Of a stretch of DNA of 64,000 bases, positions 1 through 7,237 are shown in pieces. A model generated the notes under the pieces. It searched no databases. It had not been told where the DNA came from and saw only the letters and a program-made list of their open reading frames with translations. Origin of the DNA: Blautia argi (GTDB lineage: Bacteria; Bacillota; Clostridia; Lachnospirales; Lachnospiraceae); the NCBI RefSeq assembly GCF_003287895.1, contig NZ_CP030280.1, forward strand, positions 2,610,501 to 2,674,500, given 5' to 3'. Every line of letters begins with the position of its first letter. Position 1 is the first letter of the stretch. A program made the translations under genes and the position numbers.

Positions 1-120
1 ACCGTATTTTATCTTGCTTTTCTTTTCGTCGTATTGCAGGCAGAAGGCTTTTAATTCCTTGTATCGGTTTTCCGATATCCCGTAGTCTTCCCACGTCATA
101 TCTCTCAATCTTTTCTGCAA
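1..120 (-). CDS. Small phage protein, partial at window edge
   Basis: An open frame of 40 codons starts at a TTG (118-120) preceded by a strong GGAGGTG site and runs off the left edge of the window. The visible part begins MQKRLRDMTWEDYGIS and continues with a charged, helical NRYKELKAFC segment. Short proteins with this 'MTWEDYGIS.NRYKELK' look are common in Clostridia prophages, where their job is not known. It is the last visible member of the minus-strand phage gene run; the gene upstream ends 6 nt before its start. The true stop lies outside the window. Confidence 0.6.
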   Translation of the reverse strand, partial: MQKRLRDMTWEDYGISENRYKELKAFCLQYDEKKSKIKYG

Positions 121-125
121 TGGTA

Positions 126-500
126 TCACCTCCGTTTCTGAAGGAACTCATGCCAGCGGAAGCTCTCCCGGAATCCTCTGCTGTCTTGCAGAGTGACTAT
201 GTGAGGAGATACACCTACCACTTTCATTTTTTTGTATTTCTTTTCCCACTTTTCGCTTTTGGGGTCATTTGAAGGACGTTTTACTAGCATTTTGTAGATT
301 TCCCCGCGATATACTCCGTGCTTTCTTTCCAGCGCCCTGGTCTTTTCTTCCTGGCGGATTCCCCACATAGCCTGTGTTGGGGTTGGATCCGGAACTCCTG
401 AGCCGTTTTTCATCATGCCACTTTCTCCTTTCATACAGTTTTTGCACACCTGCTGCCCTTCTGGGATTGTTTCCCCGCAACATACGCATCTATCTTCCAT
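126..500 (-). CDS. Phage zinc-ribbon protein, function unknown
   Basis: This 124-residue protein opens with a four-cysteine knuckle (CVCCGE, then CKNC about 12 residues later), which suggests a structural zinc ribbon. The rest is basic, and its C-terminal part (KMKVVGVSPHIVTLQD) resembles a small beta-barrel. It is tightly packed with its neighbours on the minus strand. A nucleic-acid-binding role is a reasonable guess from the zinc knuckle and basic charge but is not shown. I do not recognise a named family. Confidence 0.7.
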   Translation of the reverse strand: MEDRCVCCGETIPEGQQVCKNCMKGESGMMKNGSGVPDPTPTQAMWGIRQEEKTRALERKHGVYRGEIYKMLVKRPSNDPKSEKWEKKYKKMKVVGVSPHIVTLQDSRGFRESFRWHEFLQKRR

Positions 501-503
501 AGT

Positions 504-674
504 CTACAGATACTCCTCCACAATCCACCGTAGCGATTCCAGCATGTCTGCCTTTGTGATGTTTTTAATATGCATCCCCTGAGTCACCTCCTGTATTGCG
601 GTAAGCTTGTCCTCTGGGTCGTACTCGTCCGAATGGATATTTTTTATAATTTTTAACATCGTTCCTCTCGTCAT
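504..674 (-). CDS. Small phage protein (56 aa)
   Basis: A 56-codon frame starts at ATG 674 behind an AAAGGAG site that overlaps the end of the upstream gene, and ends with TAG just before the zinc-ribbon gene. It begins MTRGTMLKIIKNIHSDEYD and ends in an amphipathic helix (ADMLESLRWIVEEYL). Spacing and ribosome site support it as a real member of the phage operon. The function is unknown. Confidence 0.6.
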   Translation of the reverse strand: MTRGTMLKIIKNIHSDEYDPEDKLTAIQEVTQGMHIKNITKADMLESLRWIVEEYL

Positions 675-678
675 TTGT

Positions 679-834
679 CTACTCCTTTTTATTAAACCGG
701 TTACTGATATGCTCCCGGAAACGTCCTGCTGCCATCTGGTCTTCCCGGGGAGTTATTAAATATCCCCGGTGCTGACAGTAGCAATCTCCTGTTTGCAGGT
801 CTGTTTTACATTTATTACAGTTGTTACAGTTCAT
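679..834 (-). CDS. Small cysteine-rich phage protein (51 aa)
   Basis: A 51-codon frame starts at ATG 834, overlapping the stop of the preceding gene by 4 nt, a coupled-translation arrangement. Its N-terminus is MNCNNCNKCKTDLQ followed by DCYCQH, giving five or six cysteines in the first 20 residues and suggesting a metal-binding knuckle. The tail is basic (FREHISNRFNKKE). The overlap and the next gene's ribosome site at its 3' end support reality. Function unknown. Confidence 0.55.
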   Translation of the reverse strand: MNCNNCNKCKTDLQTGDCYCQHRGYLITPREDQMAAGRFREHISNRFNKKE

Positions 835-1085
835 GGTTCTCCTTCCTCTGTGTTTTCTTTATATTCTTCTCGCGGGATAATCCGCACGTCTTCTACTTCA
901 ATTTCGCAAGCTTTAGCAAACCCTTCTATATTGGTTTTTGCGTACTCTTGTAAATCAAAATCTTTCATGCTTTCCATGCGCAAATTTGATATTAATTGCG
1001 CGTATCCGGTAGTTCCCTCTCCACCGTAAAGTTCAGCGTTTTTGATTTCGAAGAACAGTTCCAAGGTTATATGTATTTTTTCCAT
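831..1085 (-). CDS. Phage hypothetical protein (84 aa)
   Basis: An acidic 84-residue protein (MEKIHITLELFFEIKNAEL at the start, many Glu near the end). An AGGTGC ribosome site precedes the start. It ends by overlapping the next small cysteine-rich gene. No family is recognised and no membrane segment is present. It belongs to the compact minus-strand run of small phage early genes. Confidence 0.6.
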   Translation of the reverse strand: MEKIHITLELFFEIKNAELYGGEGTTGYAQLISNLRMESMKDFDLQEYAKTNIEGFAKACEIEVEDVRIIPREEYKENTEEGEP

Positions 1086-1104
1086 TTTGCACCTCCACTA
1101 AATC

Positions 1105-1386
1105 TCAAAATGAATATCCGACCCATAAATATTGTGTGCTTCCTTCAATCGGATAGTAATAAGTTCCGTCACCAGAGTCTTCTCCACGTATACATTGGTC
1201 GCAGAACTCCCCATTTAACCGTTCTTCACCTTCCGGTTCTTGAGATACTCCAAAACCAGTTACCCAAACATCTTCAAGTCCATTTTCATTCGCAAATTCT
1301 TCAAGTTCTTCATAAAGCTTGTCGATTTCTGCTTTTAATTGTTCGTATCTCTCTGCTTTTTCAGCTATTTCTTTTGATGCTTTCAT
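1105..1386 (-). CDS. Phage coiled-coil protein (93 aa)
   Basis: The first 45 residues form a likely coiled coil (MKASKEIAEKAERYEQLK, then KLYEELEEFANENG), followed by a compact C-terminal part with two cysteines (CDQC) and aromatic residues near the end (TQYLWVGYSF). The start has a GGAGGAAGAAA site. Its neighbours are all small phage genes on the same strand. The family is not recognised; a dimeric structural or regulatory protein is possible. Confidence 0.6.
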   Translation of the reverse strand: MKASKEIAEKAERYEQLKAEIDKLYEELEEFANENGLEDVWVTGFGVSQEPEGEERLNGEFCDQCIRGEDSGDGTYYYPIEGSTQYLWVGYSF

Positions 1387-1398
1387 TTTCTTCCTCCA

Positions 1399-1518
1399 CT
1401 AAATATCAGCTTTTACTTCCTCAAATTCCAATCCTAACGTTTTTCCTTCTTCGTATATCTTCTTTTTTTATTTTCTAAAATTGATTTGGTAGCTTTTAAG
1501 TTTTATTCCATTTTCCAT
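1399..1518 (-). pseudogene. Possible small phage gene with internal stop
   Basis: Behind a perfect AAGGAGG site, ATG 1518 opens a frame reading MENGIKLKSYQINFRK that meets a TAA at codon 17. The same frame then continues as KKKIYEEGKTLGLEFEEVKADI to a stop just before the next gene. The context suggests a 39-residue gene broken by one nonsense change, or a very short peptide. Confidence is low because nothing else supports it. Confidence 0.3.
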
Positions 1519-1529
1519 TCCGTACCTCC

Positions 1530-2174
1530 TTAATGCCCTGCCAGAAACGTATTTAGCATATGTTCTTTCCAGTCTGGTTTACTGTCTGCTGCTCTATATG
1601 GTTCTGGAAGCGGCTGCCAGGCTACTGCAACATCATAGACTCTCCCATGGTCATTCCCGACTTCTTTTTCGCATGTCGTTTCATAACCCTCATCTAAAAA
1701 TATCCATTTTCCAAATGTATTCACATGCGCAAGATAAGTTCCGAAACTCTTTTGATGATGGATTTTTTCTTCTTTTTTAACCCATTTGCTGTCATAATCA
1801 GAAACCCATGCTGAATGCATTACAGTTGCTAAAACCCATCTTTCCTGCTCTGGCAGACGCTTACTGCGTGGAATCCAATCATTAGCTTCATACGCTGTTG
1901 GCTGCTCATCAATCATTTTCCTTCCAGTGTGTCTGTTCCCACGTTTCTTTTCCCTCCTCTCCGTAACAGCCGTCCATATCAGTGCAAATATCACCTCTGC
2001 CATAAGATACGGTAATAATAAAAATGCAAAACACAGGCCTGCTGCCGTGCCGATGACTCCCTTATCCTCCGTCCAGTCCAAGATTCTGATTAGGGCAAAT
2101 TCTTTTGTCAGGAAGACTGCTGCCATTCCGGCAACAGCTTCCAAAAATGCTATGGTAAGTAAAGCTGTCAACAT
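1530..2174 (-). CDS. Membrane protein with C-terminal DUF551-like domain
   Basis: ATG 2174 (GAGGAAAGTG site, overlapping the upstream stop) is preferred over the upstream in-frame ATG 2204. The N-terminal part has two membrane segments (MLTALLTIAFLEAVAGMAA and an FAFLLLPYLMAEVIFALIW region), then a basic linker. The C-terminal part, from about residue 95, reads WIPRSKRLPEQERWVL ... VAVAWQPLPEPY, the hallmark W-P-E ... VAWQPLPEPY pattern of the phage DUF551 family. DUF551 has no established function. The fusion to membrane helices is somewhat unusual. Confidence 0.7.
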   Translation of the reverse strand: MLTALLTIAFLEAVAGMAAVFLTKEFALIRILDWTEDKGVIGTAAGLCFAFLLLPYLMAEVIFALIWTAVTERREKKRGNRHTGRKMIDEQPTAYEANDWIPRSKRLPEQERWVLATVMHSAWVSDYDSKWVKKEEKIHHQKSFGTYLAHVNTFGKWIFLDEGYETTCEKEVGNDHGRVYDVAVAWQPLPEPYRAADSKPDWKEHMLNTFLAGH

Positions 2175-2773
2175 GTCACTTTCCTCTTTTCTGTAAAATC
2201 CCATTTTTCAAGCTCCTGAAGGATAAACTCTTCTTTTGGATCTCCCTCTGCAATGGCAATATCGCATTTTAAGGTACAGGCTTCGTTCTGCCACCAGATT
2301 GAATACCTGTTATTTCCCAGCGGCAGGCTTACAGGACCCTCTTCTTTTTCCCTGCTGCCGCTGTTTATCATACTTACGATATGTTCCGGGAGTATGACGC
2401 ACTCCATGGTGCTCCGGTTCTGCAGGACTGCCAGTTCTCTTCTGTATGTGCGGATACGGATGTCGGTGTCTTTGTAAGCTGTCTTGAAGTATGTAGTATC
2501 CGGTCTGTAAACCTCTTCCGGAAGCAAATCCCGCTCTTCCCAGTTTGTGTCATCGCTTTTATAAAATGCCGCTGCCCTTCCCGGCGCCGGTATGGAACCA
2601 ATCAGTTCAATAATGGCTGCCTTGGCTTTCTTCGGCATCATGGTCCTTTCCAGCCAAATGCTCCAGTATCCTCCCATAAGATAAATACCCTCGCCGTCAT
2701 TGCCTACAGTAAGCCCCGTAGTGTTATATGCTTTTTTTGTCAGGGCTTTAAATGCATTCATCTTTAAAAACAT
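2168..2773 (-). CDS. Phage hypothetical protein (201 aa)
   Basis: A soluble 201-residue protein starting MFLKMNAFKALTKKAYNTTG, with the motif GIYLMGGYWSIWLER near residue 30 and a C-terminal WWQNEACTLKCD segment. No catalytic signature is recognised. It lies in the phage early region between a small basic gene and the DUF551-like membrane gene, whose start it overlaps by 7 nt. Similar proteins occur in Clostridia phages, but I cannot assign a role. Confidence 0.65.
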   Translation of the reverse strand: MFLKMNAFKALTKKAYNTTGLTVGNDGEGIYLMGGYWSIWLERTMMPKKAKAAIIELIGSIPAPGRAAAFYKSDDTNWEERDLLPEEVYRPDTTYFKTAYKDTDIRIRTYRRELAVLQNRSTMECVILPEHIVSMINSGSREKEEGPVSLPLGNNRYSIWWQNEACTLKCDIAIAEGDPKEEFILQELEKWDFTEKRKVTC

Positions 2774-2777
2774 ATGC

Positions 2778-2888
2778 TCATCTCCTCTTCTTTGCGTTTC
2801 TGACTATCTGTTTCTTTGGTTTCCTGCTGCCTACGCATCTCCCGCTTTGTCTGCCGTAGATAAAAGCTGTAAAATTGTTTCTTCCCAT
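2778..2888 (-). CDS. Small basic phage peptide (36 aa)
   Basis: A 36-codon frame at ATG 2888 behind AGGAGAGG encodes a very basic peptide (MGRNNFTAFIYGRQSG ... KKQIVRNAKKRR). It fills the gap between two larger phage genes. The strong ribosome site and tight spacing are the only support. The composition suggests nucleic-acid contact, but that is a guess. Confidence 0.4.
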   Translation of the reverse strand: MGRNNFTAFIYGRQSGRCVGSRKPKKQIVRNAKKRR

Positions 2889-2897
2889 AATCCTCTC

Positions 2898-3419
2898 CTA
2901 TGCGTTCTCAATCTTCCGGGTCAGGGCGTCTGCGATATCCTGATGTCCGGTTTCTTCCAGCACCTCAATGACTGCTGCTAGAGATACAAACCTTCCCTGC
3001 TCCCGCTTGTTTTCCTCTTCTATCAATTCCAGTGTTTCCATGTCCGGGTGTATGCCGCAGGTTTCCTGCATAGTCTTTGCCATGTCGGATAAGGTCACAT
3101 AGGCGTTTCCGAACCGGTCATAACTCATACAGTCTTCGCTGTGCTTGTCCATTTGTTTCTCAAACCGTTGTAAACGGACGGAACGCCAGCCATGCTCTGC
3201 GTAGAGTACCCACATGGCAACGGTTTTCATGGTGTTCATAATTCTTTTTGCTAACATGTCATAAAGCTCTTCTACTGCCTTTTCCGGCAGGATAACGGAG
3301 ATTCCTAATGCCCCCCGTCTTCTCAAGTCCTGTTCCAGGTAGTCCACGCCTTTTTCCTTTGCTACCCGGAGGGCGTAAGCTGCGCCCTCATTTCTCCACT
3401 TTTCTTCTTTCTTGTTCAT
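2898..3419 (-). CDS. Phage hypothetical protein (173 aa)
   Basis: The start at ATG 3419 (MNKKEEKWRNEGAAYAL) follows an AAGGAGG site; the longer upstream frame overlaps ssb and is unlikely. The protein is mostly helical and charged, with LEQDLRRRGALGISVIL near residue 30 and RIMNTMKTVAMWVLYAEHGW near residue 65. It lies directly downstream of ssb, so a role in phage replication or recombination is plausible but unproven. No known motif is seen. Confidence 0.65.
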   Translation of the reverse strand: MNKKEEKWRNEGAAYALRVAKEKGVDYLEQDLRRRGALGISVILPEKAVEELYDMLAKRIMNTMKTVAMWVLYAEHGWRSVRLQRFEKQMDKHSEDCMSYDRFGNAYVTLSDMAKTMQETCGIHPDMETLELIEEENKREQGRFVSLAAVIEVLEETGHQDIADALTRKIENA

Positions 3420-3438
3420 GGCTTCCTCCTTGTATTGT

Positions 3439-3885
3439 TTAGCTGAATGGCAACTCTTCATCGATTCCGTCCGGAATGTTCATGAAGCCGTCTGGGTCTA
3501 CCGTTGGCTGTCCTGCTGCCGTGTTGCTCTGTGTATTGCTGCTTCCTTCTGCACCATTCTGGGCATTTTTGCTTTCGGCAAATTCCTGTTCTTCTACCAC
3601 TACGTCTGTGGTATATACCTTGTTCCCGTCCCGATTGGTATAACTTCCGGTCTGGATACGTCCGGTTATCACAATCCGGATTCCCTGACGGAAGTATTTC
3701 TCGGCAAATTCTGCCTGTTTTCCGAAAGCCACGCAGCTGATAAAGTCTGCGGTGGCTTCTCCCTCCCTTTTAAACCGGCGGTCTACTGCTAATGTATATC
3801 TGGCAATCGCCATTGGGTTCTCACCTTGGGTATAACGTACGTCCGGGTCACGGGTTAAGCGTCCCATTAAAATTACTTTATTCAT
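3439..3885 (-). CDS. ssb: Single-stranded DNA-binding protein
   Basis: The protein coats single-stranded DNA during replication. The start at ATG 3885 (AAAGGAA site) gives MNKVILMGRLTRDPDVRYT, the classic SSB N-terminus. The OB fold runs to about residue 105 (FISCVAFGKQAEFAEKYF, GIRIVITGRIQTGSYTN). A Gln/Asn/Ser-rich linker follows, then the acidic tip DEELPFS that recruits partner proteins. The 148-residue length is normal. It sits two to four genes downstream of the HUH replication initiator, so it probably serves phage replication rather than the host. Confidence 0.95.
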   Translation of the reverse strand: MNKVILMGRLTRDPDVRYTQGENPMAIARYTLAVDRRFKREGEATADFISCVAFGKQAEFAEKYFRQGIRIVITGRIQTGSYTNRDGNKVYTTDVVVEEQEFAESKNAQNGAEGSSNTQSNTAAGQPTVDPDGFMNIPDGIDEELPFS

Positions 3886-4053
3886 GGTTTTTCCTTTCTT
3901 TTCCAAAAAGTCCCCCACCGTCTTTCGTTTAACGTTTATCAGTACTGACGGGTTTCTGTCCACAGAAAAATTGTGGAAAGTGGGGATTCTATCCCATTTT
4001 TTCGTCCTCTTTTTCAAAATCAGGGGTTCAAAATGCCCCTCCGTACTGGTAAA

Positions 4054-4386
4054 TCAAGTACGGACAAATTCCCCACCTAAATAGGATTTCCCTATGATTT
4101 GGACAAATTCCTGCCGGGTATGGGTCTTTTCATACTCCTCCTGGCACATTTTTTTCAGGAGCAGGTCTGTTTCCCGGTTGTTGTGTACCGCTTCATTACT
4201 CTCCCGGTGGTGTCCCAGACAGAGATTCACCTTAAAGCCGTGCTTCTCACTGTTTTTTCGGTTTGATGTGCCGAAAAAGATGTGGTGGTCTTCCACGTAT
4301 TTGTAGCTGTAGTCCCCGTATAAGACCATGCAGAGGTAACACTGCTTTTTACTCTGGTTCTGCAAGATGCTTTTCTGTTTTTTCAT
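4054..4386 (-). CDS. HNH-like phage protein
   Basis: ATG 4386 (MKKQKSILQNQSKKQC) begins just after the stop of the upstream gene. The protein has CYLC, then EDHHIFFGTSNRK with the HH pair, then CLGHHRESNEAVHNN. Cys-Cys plus repeated His residues in this order resemble the beta-beta-alpha-metal HNH fold found in small phage nuclease-like proteins. Nuclease activity is inferred only from the motif. It is encoded upstream of ssb in the replication block. Confidence 0.6.
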   Translation of the reverse strand: MKKQKSILQNQSKKQCYLCMVLYGDYSYKYVEDHHIFFGTSNRKNSEKHGFKVNLCLGHHRESNEAVHNNRETDLLLKKMCQEEYEKTHTRQEFVQIIGKSYLGGEFVRT

Positions 4387-4388
4387 GC

Positions 4389-4667
4389 CTACACCCAGCT
4401 TTCTACGATGCACTTATCGTCTACGGCTGCCCTCGGGAATTTTACCCGGAATCCACTCTTTTCCACGTCTTCGCGGCACTCCTGCACGGTCTTCCGCAGA
4501 ATACACAGTGAGGTCGGCCTTCCGGTTTTAGCGTCAAATACCCTTGCAACGCAGCCTTTCGGGAAATCCGTTGGGTTTTTATAGATAACCACCATAGGCA
4601 GAGGGACAACCCTTCTGTCTATGTCCTTTAAACTGCTTAACACTTTGTTCTTTGGTAATTCCTGCAT
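4389..4667 (-). CDS. Phage hypothetical protein (92 aa)
   Basis: The start at ATG 4667 (MQELPKNKVLSSLKDID) follows GGAGGAAAA. The protein is small and mixed alpha/beta with a central VVPLPMVVIYKNP strand and a C-terminal KCIVESWV. The family is not recognised. It overlaps the end of the upstream gene by about 30 nt and precedes the HNH-like gene, consistent with a single transcription unit. Confidence 0.55.
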   Translation of the reverse strand: MQELPKNKVLSSLKDIDRRVVPLPMVVIYKNPTDFPKGCVARVFDAKTGRPTSLCILRKTVQECREDVEKSGFRVKFPRAAVDDKCIVESWV

Positions 4668-5092
4668 TTTTCCTCCATTTCTGTCAGCAGCCACCGGGAA
4701 TAAGCATGCTCACCCAGTTCTATGTTGACCTGATGTTTTTGTATCTGTTCCCATATCCGGCGCCACTCCTCCCGGTTTACTATTGGTTTGCCATTAGACA
4801 TAAAGTCTTCTGCCGCCCAGTCTGCCAGCCTGTCCCGGAGCATACACAGGACAAAGCGGTTCTGTCCGTATATGCGGAGCTCACAGGGCGTCTTGATTCG
4901 TTCCAGTGCTTCAGCAAGCCCAAGAAGGAACTCCCGGTTGTAGGTACCGCAGCCTTCCCGGTAATTTACCAGGGTTGCAGGGCCTTTTTCCGTGATGTAC
5001 TCTAAAACGTAGCCGCACATGCGCTCTTTTTTTCCCAACGCTGTGGTGCTGCATTCCAGGTACAGGCTTACTTTTTTCGCTTGTTCCTCCAT
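4637..5092 (-). CDS. Phage protein, possible RNase H-like fold
   Basis: ATG 5092 (MEEQAKKVSLYLECST) is preferred because the region upstream encodes an overlapping small membrane protein. Alternating strands at the N-terminus (VSLYLECST, MCGYVLEYI) followed by REFLLGLAEALERIKTPCEL and RIYGQNRFVLCML recall the order of elements in RNase H-like phage proteins. The usual first catalytic Asp is not obvious, so the assignment is tentative. The C-terminal half is helical and Trp-rich. Confidence 0.5.
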   Translation of the reverse strand: MEEQAKKVSLYLECSTTALGKKERMCGYVLEYITEKGPATLVNYREGCGTYNREFLLGLAEALERIKTPCELRIYGQNRFVLCMLRDRLADWAAEDFMSNGKPIVNREEWRRIWEQIQKHQVNIELGEHAYSRWLLTEMEEKCRNYQRTKC

Positions 5093-5205
5093 TTCCGGTA
5101 TCTGTCCCTCCCCTCTGCAACTACTGTGTAGACAAAAGCATAGAGCAGGAGCGCCTGGAAGGATACCCCTAACAGCTCCCATGCGAAAATAACAAAGTTC
5201 AACAT
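5068..5205 (-). CDS. Small phage membrane protein (45 aa)
   Basis: ATG 5205 lies 7 nt after a perfect AGGAGG. The peptide (MLNFVIFAWELLGVSFQ, then ALLLYAFVYTVVAEG) is one membrane segment followed by a basic tail (RDRYRKWRNKRKK) that should face the cytoplasm. Its 3' end overlaps the next gene start by 25 nt in another frame. The ribosome site and topology make it credible although short. Function unknown. Confidence 0.55.
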   Translation of the reverse strand: MLNFVIFAWELLGVSFQALLLYAFVYTVVAEGRDRYRKWRNKRKK

Positions 5206-5216
5206 TTTGATTCCTC

Positions 5217-5429
5217 CTATAATTTTTCAAAATTCCCGTCCGGATCCCTGCCATGTTTTCCCTGTCTGCCTCCGGCGAGGTCGTTCTTCCCTCCGCAGGA
5301 AGTCCAGAATCTCTCTACGCCATTACAGCTTTCAAAGCCCAGGCTGGTAATCCCATATTTACTTTTCACATTTTTTACTGCTTCGGATATCCCTTTCATA
5401 TCTTCCTGTAAAGAATCAAATCTGCTCAC
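5217..5429 (-). CDS. Small phage protein (70 aa)
   Basis: It starts at a GTG (5427-5429) preceded by AAAGGAGG inside the 3' end of the replication gene, so the two are translationally linked. The N-terminal 25 residues are an amphipathic helix (SLQEDMKGISEAVKNVKSKY) and the rest is glycine-rich and basic. No family is recognised. Confidence 0.5.
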   Translation of the reverse strand: MSRFDSLQEDMKGISEAVKNVKSKYGITSLGFESCNGVERFWTSCGGKNDLAGGRQGKHGRDPDGNFEKL

Positions 5430-6240
5430 GCTTTCGCCTCCTTTTCTTCCGGAATCTCTGTTTCCGGTTCTTGTTTTCTTCCAGGTCTTTACCTAGACGG
5501 ATTAATGTGTATCTCCGGTAGCTGTATCCGGTTACCGGATTGATGCCTTCATGGATTTTGGCTATGTAATACCCTTTCTTTGGTTTGGGTTCTTTTGGCC
5601 AGTGTACCAAGGTCTGCTTTTCCGGTTCCGGCAGGGGCATGTTCCGGGATATGTTGTAGCTCGCTTCTTTTATCCTGGGCTTTGCCTGGGTTCCGTCCAC
5701 CTTTAACTCCACGGTACGTTCGCTTTTTGTCATGTAATTGGCAAGCTTGGTGAAATCCTCGTCATAAAATTTGCTTTTCCGGATTTCCGTGAACCAGGTG
5801 CCGCCTTTCTTCCATGCCTTTTGCAGGATACTGGCAGTATCTCCAATTTCGTTTACTACCAGGTGAATATGCCAACCTCCCTTTGTTCCCCTTTCGATGT
5901 TCCGGATCCAGAAAAGTTCCTGCCCTCTTTTCTTGTACTGTGCCCGAACCTTTCCTATTGCCTTTTGAAAATCCTTCAATGCCTCCTCCATGGTAGGAGG
6001 TCTGTTTTTCATCCCATAGGTCCATGTAGCGAAGCAATCACCGAAGGAGAAATACTGTAAAAGCCTTTGCCGGCATTTCTTTGTTTTATTCTGGTCATTG
6101 ACCTTTTGCACATCCTCTTTAGTCAGCTTTTTCTTTGGTGTCCTTTTAATTCCCTTCGCCCCATAATTCCCGTCATGGTATTCCTCGATATCAATCACAT
6201 CTCCGTGCTTCATGATGTATTTATTTCTTTTTGTAGCCAT
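5416..6240 (-). CDS. HUH-type replication initiator (rolling-circle Rep-like)
   Basis: This 274-residue protein carries GGWHIHLVVN at about residues 120-130, the HUH metal-binding motif (His-hydrophobic-His). An upstream YFSFGDCFATWTY strand and a downstream lysine-rich segment KLANYMTKSERTVEL would provide motif 3, with the nicking Tyr probably in the latter. HUH enzymes nick one DNA strand and stay bound to its 5' end to start rolling-circle replication. The C-terminus is strongly basic (RKQRFRKKRRRKREQ). With ssb downstream this looks like the element's replication module. The tyrosine assignment is inferred. Confidence 0.8.
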   Translation of the reverse strand: MATKRNKYIMKHGDVIDIEEYHDGNYGAKGIKRTPKKKLTKEDVQKVNDQNKTKKCRQRLLQYFSFGDCFATWTYGMKNRPPTMEEALKDFQKAIGKVRAQYKKRGQELFWIRNIERGTKGGWHIHLVVNEIGDTASILQKAWKKGGTWFTEIRKSKFYDEDFTKLANYMTKSERTVELKVDGTQAKPRIKEASYNISRNMPLPEPEKQTLVHWPKEPKPKKGYYIAKIHEGINPVTGYSYRRYTLIRLGKDLEENKNRKQRFRKKRRRKREQI

Positions 6241-6277
6241 ACGTTTTATCCTAACTTTAATATCTTTATCGAGTTGT

Positions 6278-6300
6278 AAAACGGCTTATTTAGCCGTTTT
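6278..6300. other. Short perfect hairpin upstream of the Rep gene
   Basis: AAAACGGCT and AGCCGTTTT form a perfect 9-bp stem with a 5-nt loop, 38 nt upstream of the Rep start. It could be a terminator acting in either direction, an initiator recognition site for the HUH protein, or part of a leader that controls Rep. The sequence alone does not decide. The rest of 6241-6405 shows nothing else beyond A/T-rich DNA. Confidence 0.4.
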
Positions 6301-6384
6301 CAGCCCTTTGTAGCCTGTTCTATCTTTTTTTGTTTTTGCCGCCTATTGGTTTACATAATCTTGTAAAAATATGTAAAAATACGC

Positions 6385-6412
6385 TTGCAATTCGGAAATC
6401 GTATGGTATAAT
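6385..6412 (+). promoter_or_regulatory. Sigma-A-type promoter facing away from Rep
   Basis: TTGCAA (6385-6390), a 16-bp spacer and a perfect TATAAT (6407-6412) point rightward. The only thing downstream before the next gene, which is on the other strand, is a perfect hairpin with a U-rich tail. The promoter would therefore make a very short RNA. Confidence 0.5.
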
Positions 6413-6418
6413 CAAAGT

Positions 6419-6480
6419 GTCTAAAGATTATACCTACAAAGCCTTTGTCGATATCAATACGCAAAGGCTTTGTTTCGTTT
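6419..6480 (+). ncRNA. Putative short RNA, antisense to the Rep leader
   Basis: Downstream of the promoter, ACAAAGCCTTTG (6436-6447) and CAAAGGCTTTGT (6462-6473) form a perfect 12-bp stem followed by TTTCGTTT, as in an intrinsic terminator. The predicted product is about 60 nt. If Rep mRNA starts upstream of 6480 on the minus strand, this RNA would be fully complementary to its leader, the arrangement of counter-transcribed RNAs that limit rolling-circle replicons. The role is inferred from layout only. Confidence 0.4.
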
Positions 6481-6505
6481 CTGCCTCTCCATGACCTGCA
6501 AGCTC

Positions 6506-6811
6506 CTACAAATCTTCTTTCCCGTAGAATCCCATGGCTTTTGCAATTTCCTGTGGATTGTATTCCGGCACATGCTTTCTTGCGTTTTTGTCTGCCAGCA
6601 TCTTTTTCCATTTCCAGTAGTCGGAGAAGGCAAGGAAATTCACTCTCTTCAGTGTACCTTCCCCCATTACTGCATAATCGCCATAGCGTTCATGGTTTTC
6701 TTCGATTTCTTTCATATGTTTTCTGGCTGTCCGATCACTGATATGGAACTGTTCTGAAATCCCTTTTACTGTCATAACCGGATTGCCGTACATAATCTGC
6801 ATAACTGTCAT
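6506..6811 (-). CDS. HTH DNA-binding phage protein
   Basis: Residues 10-45 (NPVMTVKGISEQFHISDRTARKHMKEIEE) form a helix-turn-helix of the winged or DeoR-like kind, with the recognition helix at DRTARKHMKEI. The C-terminal half is helical (YWKWKKMLADKNARKH) and ends KAMGFYGKEDL. At 101 aa it is a small single-domain regulator or replication accessory protein. It lies directly upstream of the Rep locus, divergent from the next rightward gene. Confidence 0.7.
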   Translation of the reverse strand: MTVMQIMYGNPVMTVKGISEQFHISDRTARKHMKEIEENHERYGDYAVMGEGTLKRVNFLAFSDYWKWKKMLADKNARKHVPEYNPQEIAKAMGFYGKEDL

Positions 6812-6904
6812 GCTATCAACCTCCTTTCTTGAGTTTTTCTGGTTCTTCTCCTATACTGTAGATACAGGCACTGCCATGCCGAGTATTATGAAAGGAGAAT
6901 TTTT

Positions 6905-7237
6905 ATGAAGTCACTTTTTGAAAATATCACCGAAGATGAATTTCAAACTCTTGAATTAATCTTACAAAATCCAGGAAGAACGCCAGCTTCCTTTTTCTTT
7001 ACTGACCCTACTATAGACGGCCGTATAGAAGAATTAGAGAAACATGGATTAATCAAGTTGAATTCTGATGCACAAATGACAATCACAGAGCTTGGGCGTG
7101 CCTCTTTAAAAGAACATGACTCCATGTTGTTAAAAGCTAAACATACAAAATATGTAGAATTATTAAAATTCTTAATTCCAACATTTATCTCTTTAGCTGC
7201 TTTGATTGTTTCTATCATTGCATTATTACAGACATAG
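6905..7237 (+). CDS. Winged-helix-like protein with C-terminal membrane anchor
   Basis: ATG 6905 follows GAAAGGAG. Residues 10-70 resemble a winged helix (EDEFQTLELILQNPGR, EELEKHGLIKL, MTITELGRASLKEHD). Residues 88-108 (FLIPTFISLAALIVSIIALL) are one membrane helix at the very C-terminus. Such tail-anchored winged-helix proteins are seen in phage and plasmid regions without known function. It converges with the next gene and the two 3' ends overlap by 23 nt. Confidence 0.65.
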   Translation: MKSLFENITEDEFQTLELILQNPGRTPASFFFTDPTIDGRIEELEKHGLIKLNSDAQMTITELGRASLKEHDSMLLKAKHTKYVELLKFLIPTFISLAALIVSIIALLQT

